DNA of 15,095 nucleotides from Desulfuromonadaceae bacterium GWB2_53_15 (GTDB taxonomy: Bacteria; Desulfobacterota; Desulfuromonadia; Geobacterales; Pseudopelobacteraceae). The stretch covers positions 1 through 15,095 of the forward strand of contig MHXL01000077.1 of the NCBI GenBank assembly GCA_001824455.1, given 5' to 3'. Numbering within the stretch: the stretch's first letter is position 1; each line of letters starts with the position of its first letter. The notes beneath the pieces were generated by a model. The model was not told the DNA's origin, made no database searches, and saw only the letters and a program-made list of their open reading frames with translations. Below, piece by piece: positions 13,242-15,095 of this stretch. The position numbers were made by a program, and so were the translations under genes.

Positions 13242-13439
13242 CCCGGAGGGCGGCCCAGCAACCAAACTCCACCCCATATCCGGTAGAGCATACCTTCAGA
13301 AGGACGGGCAAGCGGCATCACTGCTAAGGGCATCCTGCGGAAAGCACCTGTGGGGGCGGCATTGCCGAGGCAAAAGACTTTCAGGCATCAATCTTGCTGA
13401 AAGCAATGCTATATGCAGACCATCAGAAAGGAGATTTTC

Positions 13440-13964
13440 ATGCGAAAAACAATACTGATAAGCTTTGCAGCAGCCATGGCGCTGGCCGCTACTGCCTCAG
13501 CGGAGGTGAGCGTCAATGTCAACATCGGCATGCCGGCACCACAGGTCGTTGTCAGCGGCCCGCCTACAGTGGTCTTCGAGACCCCTCCGGTTTTCCTCTC
13601 CCCTTCACGACTGGGATTCTACATCGGGGTGGATGTGCCTTATGACATCGTCTTTGCCGCGGACAATTACTACATCTATTACGGCAACAGCTGGTATCGG
13701 TCGCGTCATTACAACGGTCCCTGGGCAGGGGTGCGGCGCGAACATTTGCCGGCGGCTATCCGCAAGCACAGGGTGGAGTACATCCGTGAGAGCCGCGATC
13801 ACGAGTACCGCAGTTACCGCGAGCAGCGTGAGCACTATCGCGGCCGTCACTTCAGACCCGAGAAGGAGCGCAAGGAAGAATGGAAAGATGAGCGTCGGCG
13901 GGAGAAGCAAGAGTGGAAGGAAGAGAAGCGCGAGCGAAAACAGCGCCGCCATGACCACGACTGA
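13440..13964 (+). CDS. Secreted protein with YNGPW motif and charged coiled tail
   Basis: A 174-residue exported protein. Residues 1-21 are a signal peptide (MRKTILISFAAAMALAATASA). The middle (about 30-110) is strand-rich with Pro/Val stretches, then YYIYYGNSWYRSRHYNGPWAGVRREHLPAAIRKHR, a motif seen in a family of small periplasmic proteins of Geobacter and other proteobacteria. The C-terminal ~65 residues are almost entirely Arg, Lys, Glu, Asp and His (EKERKEEWKDERRREKQ type) and should form a single charged helix. The ATG at 13440 has AGGAG 6 nt upstream; a 9-residue longer frame from 13413 would spoil the signal peptide. It is followed by a strong terminator, so it appears to be the end of its transcript. 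Function is not known. Confidence 0.82.
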   Translation: MRKTILISFAAAMALAATASAEVSVNVNIGMPAPQVVVSGPPTVVFETPPVFLSPSRLGFYIGVDVPYDIVFAADNYYIYYGNSWYRSRHYNGPWAGVRREHLPAAIRKHRVEYIRESRDHEYRSYREQREHYRGRHFRPEKERKEEWKDERRREKQEWKEEKRERKQRRHDHD

Positions 13965-13972
13965 TACGACTC

Positions 13973-14002
13973 AGGGGGAGCCGCCAACGGTTCCCCCTTT
14001 AT
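13973..14002 (+). terminator. Intrinsic terminator after the secreted-protein gene
   Basis: An 11-bp stem (AGGGGGAGCCG paired with CGGTTCCCCCT, one G-U) with a CCAA loop, then TTATTATT. It starts 9 nt after the stop codon. Confidence 0.85.
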
Positions 14003-14046
14003 TATTACTCTCCGCTACCTCAGGCTGTCTGCACCAACGAAGCCCA

Positions 14047-14526
14047 TCAACAGACCTCCACGATCTCGAATTCGGATACTGCATCACCCACGCCTACCGC
14101 AACATAATCACCCACGACCTTGCCAATCAGCCCTTTGCCCAAAGGTGAAGCCGGCGTAATCACCACGACCTCGATATCCCCCTGCTGCACCTTGAGACCA
14201 CCCTCCAGAGGACCTACGAAAACCGTCCGGGTGGCGGCTTCGGCCGCAATGGTCACCAGGGCGCCCAGCCGGATCGGGCTGTCGCCTTCAAAGTGCCGCA
14301 GGGGCAGATTCTTGTAGGCCTCCAGGGCGACCTTGAGTTCCTGCGCGCGGTTGGCCTGCCCTTGGGCAACATAGGAGGCCTCCAGACTCAGTGTGTCATA
14401 CTTGTTGTCAGGGGCGTTTTCTTCGTGGGTGGCGGCTTCATGGGCTGTTTTGGCGGCTGTGAACAATACATCCACATCGCGGGAGAGTTGTTCGATGATC
14501 AGCTTTAGAATTCGTTCTTTGTTCAT
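14047..14526 (-). CDS. Divergent GreA/GreB-domain protein
   Basis: A 159-residue Gre-like protein, clearly different from GreB at 10438. Residues 1-75 are a helical hairpin; its tip has THEENAPDNKYDTLSLEASYVAQGQ, acidic (Glu35, Glu36, Asp40, Asp44) but without the GDxxENAEY motif of GreA/GreB. The C-terminal domain (85-159) has the FKBP-like Gre pattern: IRLGALVTI, RTVFVGPLEGGLKV, ITPASPLGKGLIGKVVGDYVAV. The SPLGKGLIGKxVGD segment is the Gre hallmark (SPIGKALLGKxxGD). It should bind the RNA polymerase secondary channel; whether it cleaves RNA or competes with GreB is open. The ATG at 14526 fits the domain start and AGGG lies 10 nt upstream; the frame to 14571 crosses the leader terminator tail. 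Related proteins are sometimes misnamed as 3-oxoacyl-ACP synthase. Confidence 0.85.
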   Translation of the reverse strand: MNKERILKLIIEQLSRDVDVLFTAAKTAHEAATHEENAPDNKYDTLSLEASYVAQGQANRAQELKVALEAYKNLPLRHFEGDSPIRLGALVTIAAEAATRTVFVGPLEGGLKVQQGDIEVVVITPASPLGKGLIGKVVGDYVAVGVGDAVSEFEIVEVC

Positions 14527-14565
14527 GGCAAATAGCCCTGCGACCTTCCTTTGCGCAAATAAAAA

Positions 14566-14590
14566 AACCACAGGGTTGATCCCCGTGGTT
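14566..14590 (-). terminator. Promoter-proximal leader terminator of the Gre-domain gene
   Basis: Minus-strand RNA: a 10-bp stem (AACCACGGGG with CCCUGUGGUU, one G-U pair) closes an AUCAA loop and is followed by UUUUUAUUUG. It starts 14 nt after the -10 element, exactly as in the YbiT-type leader; the two hairpins differ at stem positions 5 and 7 but both stay paired. Confidence 0.8.
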
Positions 14591-14603
14591 CAGGTGATGG
14601 AGA

Positions 14604-14633
14604 TGTATAGCACTTGCGACCATTCATCAGCAA
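14604..14633 (-). promoter_or_regulatory. Promoter of the Gre-domain gene
   Basis: Minus strand TTGCTG (14633-14628), 18-nt spacer ending TGC (14612-14610), TATACA (14609-14604): an extended -10 promoter, predicted start near 14597. Same layout as 12748-12777. Confidence 0.6.
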
Positions 14634-14677
14634 TGTAATTTAGCGACCCGGCATTCAACAGCTGCTTGGCTGGATGT

Positions 14678-14706
14678 TTGAAATATGCCAACAGCTCAGC
14701 TATACT
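14678..14706 (+). promoter_or_regulatory. Promoter of the CoA-binding-domain gene
   Basis: TTGAAA (14678-14683), 17-nt spacer, TATACT (14701-14706). One of the best sigma-70-like matches in the window; predicted start near 14713, about 39 nt before the ATG. Confidence 0.65.
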
Positions 14707-14751
14707 ACACTTGCAATCCATTCGATGATGTACGCAGAGGAGGATATGACT

Positions 14752-15095
14752 ATGATCCCGAAACAGATCGACAGCTTTCTTGCCTCACCAGCCTTTGGAG
14801 TCGTAGGGGCTTCCAGCAATCCCCACAAATTCGGCAACAAAGTACTGCGCTGCTACCTGCAGCATGATCGCCGAGCCATTCCGGTCAACCCCAAAGAGAG
14901 CGCAATCGAGGGAGTTACTTGTGTGAGCAGCATTACTGACCTGCCGGCCGAGGTCAAGAGCATCTCCATGATCACTCCGCCAGCAGTGACCGAACAGCTC
15001 GTGCCGCTGGCCATCGCGAAGGGGATCGAGAACATCTGGATGCAACCCGGCGCTGAGAGTCCCGTGGCAATTGCGCTCTGTAGGCAGCACAACAT
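14752..15095 (+). CDS. CoA-binding-domain protein, partial (runs off the window)
   Basis: An open frame to the window end with no stop, about 114 codons. It begins MIPKQIDSFLASPAFGVVGASSNPHKFGNKV, the nucleotide/CoA-binding Rossmann start (FGVVGASSNPxKxG) of the small CoA_binding_2 family (YccU-like) and of the N-terminus of larger acyl-CoA synthetase (ADP-forming) proteins. IPVNPKES and GIENIWMQPGAESPVAI are further family segments; in the small family the WMQPG region marks the later part of the Rossmann fold. The full protein is therefore likely short (about 135-145 residues). The ATG at 14752 has GAGGAGG 8 nt upstream; an ATG at 14746 is too close to that site. Its own promoter is at 14678. 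The role of these small proteins is poorly known. Confidence 0.85.
   Translation, partial: MIPKQIDSFLASPAFGVVGASSNPHKFGNKVLRCYLQHDRRAIPVNPKESAIEGVTCVSSITDLPAEVKSISMITPPAVTEQLVPLAIAKGIENIWMQPGAESPVAIALCRQHN

Noticed and set aside
13242..13439. Riboswitch, such as a cyclic-di-GMP type, before the secreted-protein gene
   Set aside because: Some purine-rich and GGC-rich pieces are present, but no consensus core or paired helices could be matched.

Overview
The window looks like an ordinary stretch of chromosome from a free-living Gram-negative, GC-moderate proteobacterium. The mix of genes fits the Desulfuromonadia/Geobacter-Pelobacter group best: an AsmA/YdbH-type envelope protein with a YdbL-type lipoprotein, small zinc-ribbon proteins, YaeQ, a GreB plus a second divergent Gre-domain protein, and two ABC-F ATPases. 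The lineage is inferred from protein character only. No IS element, phage gene, CRISPR array, tRNA or rRNA was found.

Layout. At 1-67 there is a leftward promoter with a perfect palindrome between its -35 and -10, serving a gene outside the window. A secreted methionine sulfoxide reductase B (68-601, minus) is divergent from a two-gene envelope operon (742-5010, plus): a YdbH/AsmA-like bridge protein and a lipoprotein that appears to fuse YnbE-like and YdbL-like parts. A zinc-ribbon protein with a Tudor-like tail (5193-5633, minus) faces it across a bidirectional terminator and has its own terminator-bearing leader. Next come a canonical ABC-F ATPase (6027-7646), an unknown 87-residue protein and YaeQ (7762-8607). 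A small regulatory locus follows: a winged-helix protein and a ribbon-helix-helix protein on the minus strand, divergent from an IclR-family regulator, with three copies of one 17-bp palindrome in the shared control region. GreB (10438-10923) converges on a YbiT-type ABC-F (11041-12678, minus). The right end holds a small zinc-ribbon protein, a secreted protein with a highly charged tail, a second Gre-domain protein (14047-14526, minus) and the start of a CoA-binding-domain protein that runs off the window.

The most striking signal is regulatory. The YbiT-type ABC-F gene and the second Gre-domain gene have near-identical start regions: a TTGCYG -35, 18-nt spacer ending in TGC, a -10, then at the same distance a 10-bp/5-nt-loop intrinsic terminator whose base changes keep the pairing. 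Predicted transcripts would end at about 40 nt unless the terminator is read through. This resembles the E. coli greA leader that yields the GraL short RNAs, here shared with a translation-type ABC-F ATPase. Other points of interest are the asymmetric degeneration of one composite ATP site in the YbiT protein, the triple palindrome near the IclR gene, and a possible second start in msrB that would give a cytoplasmic form.
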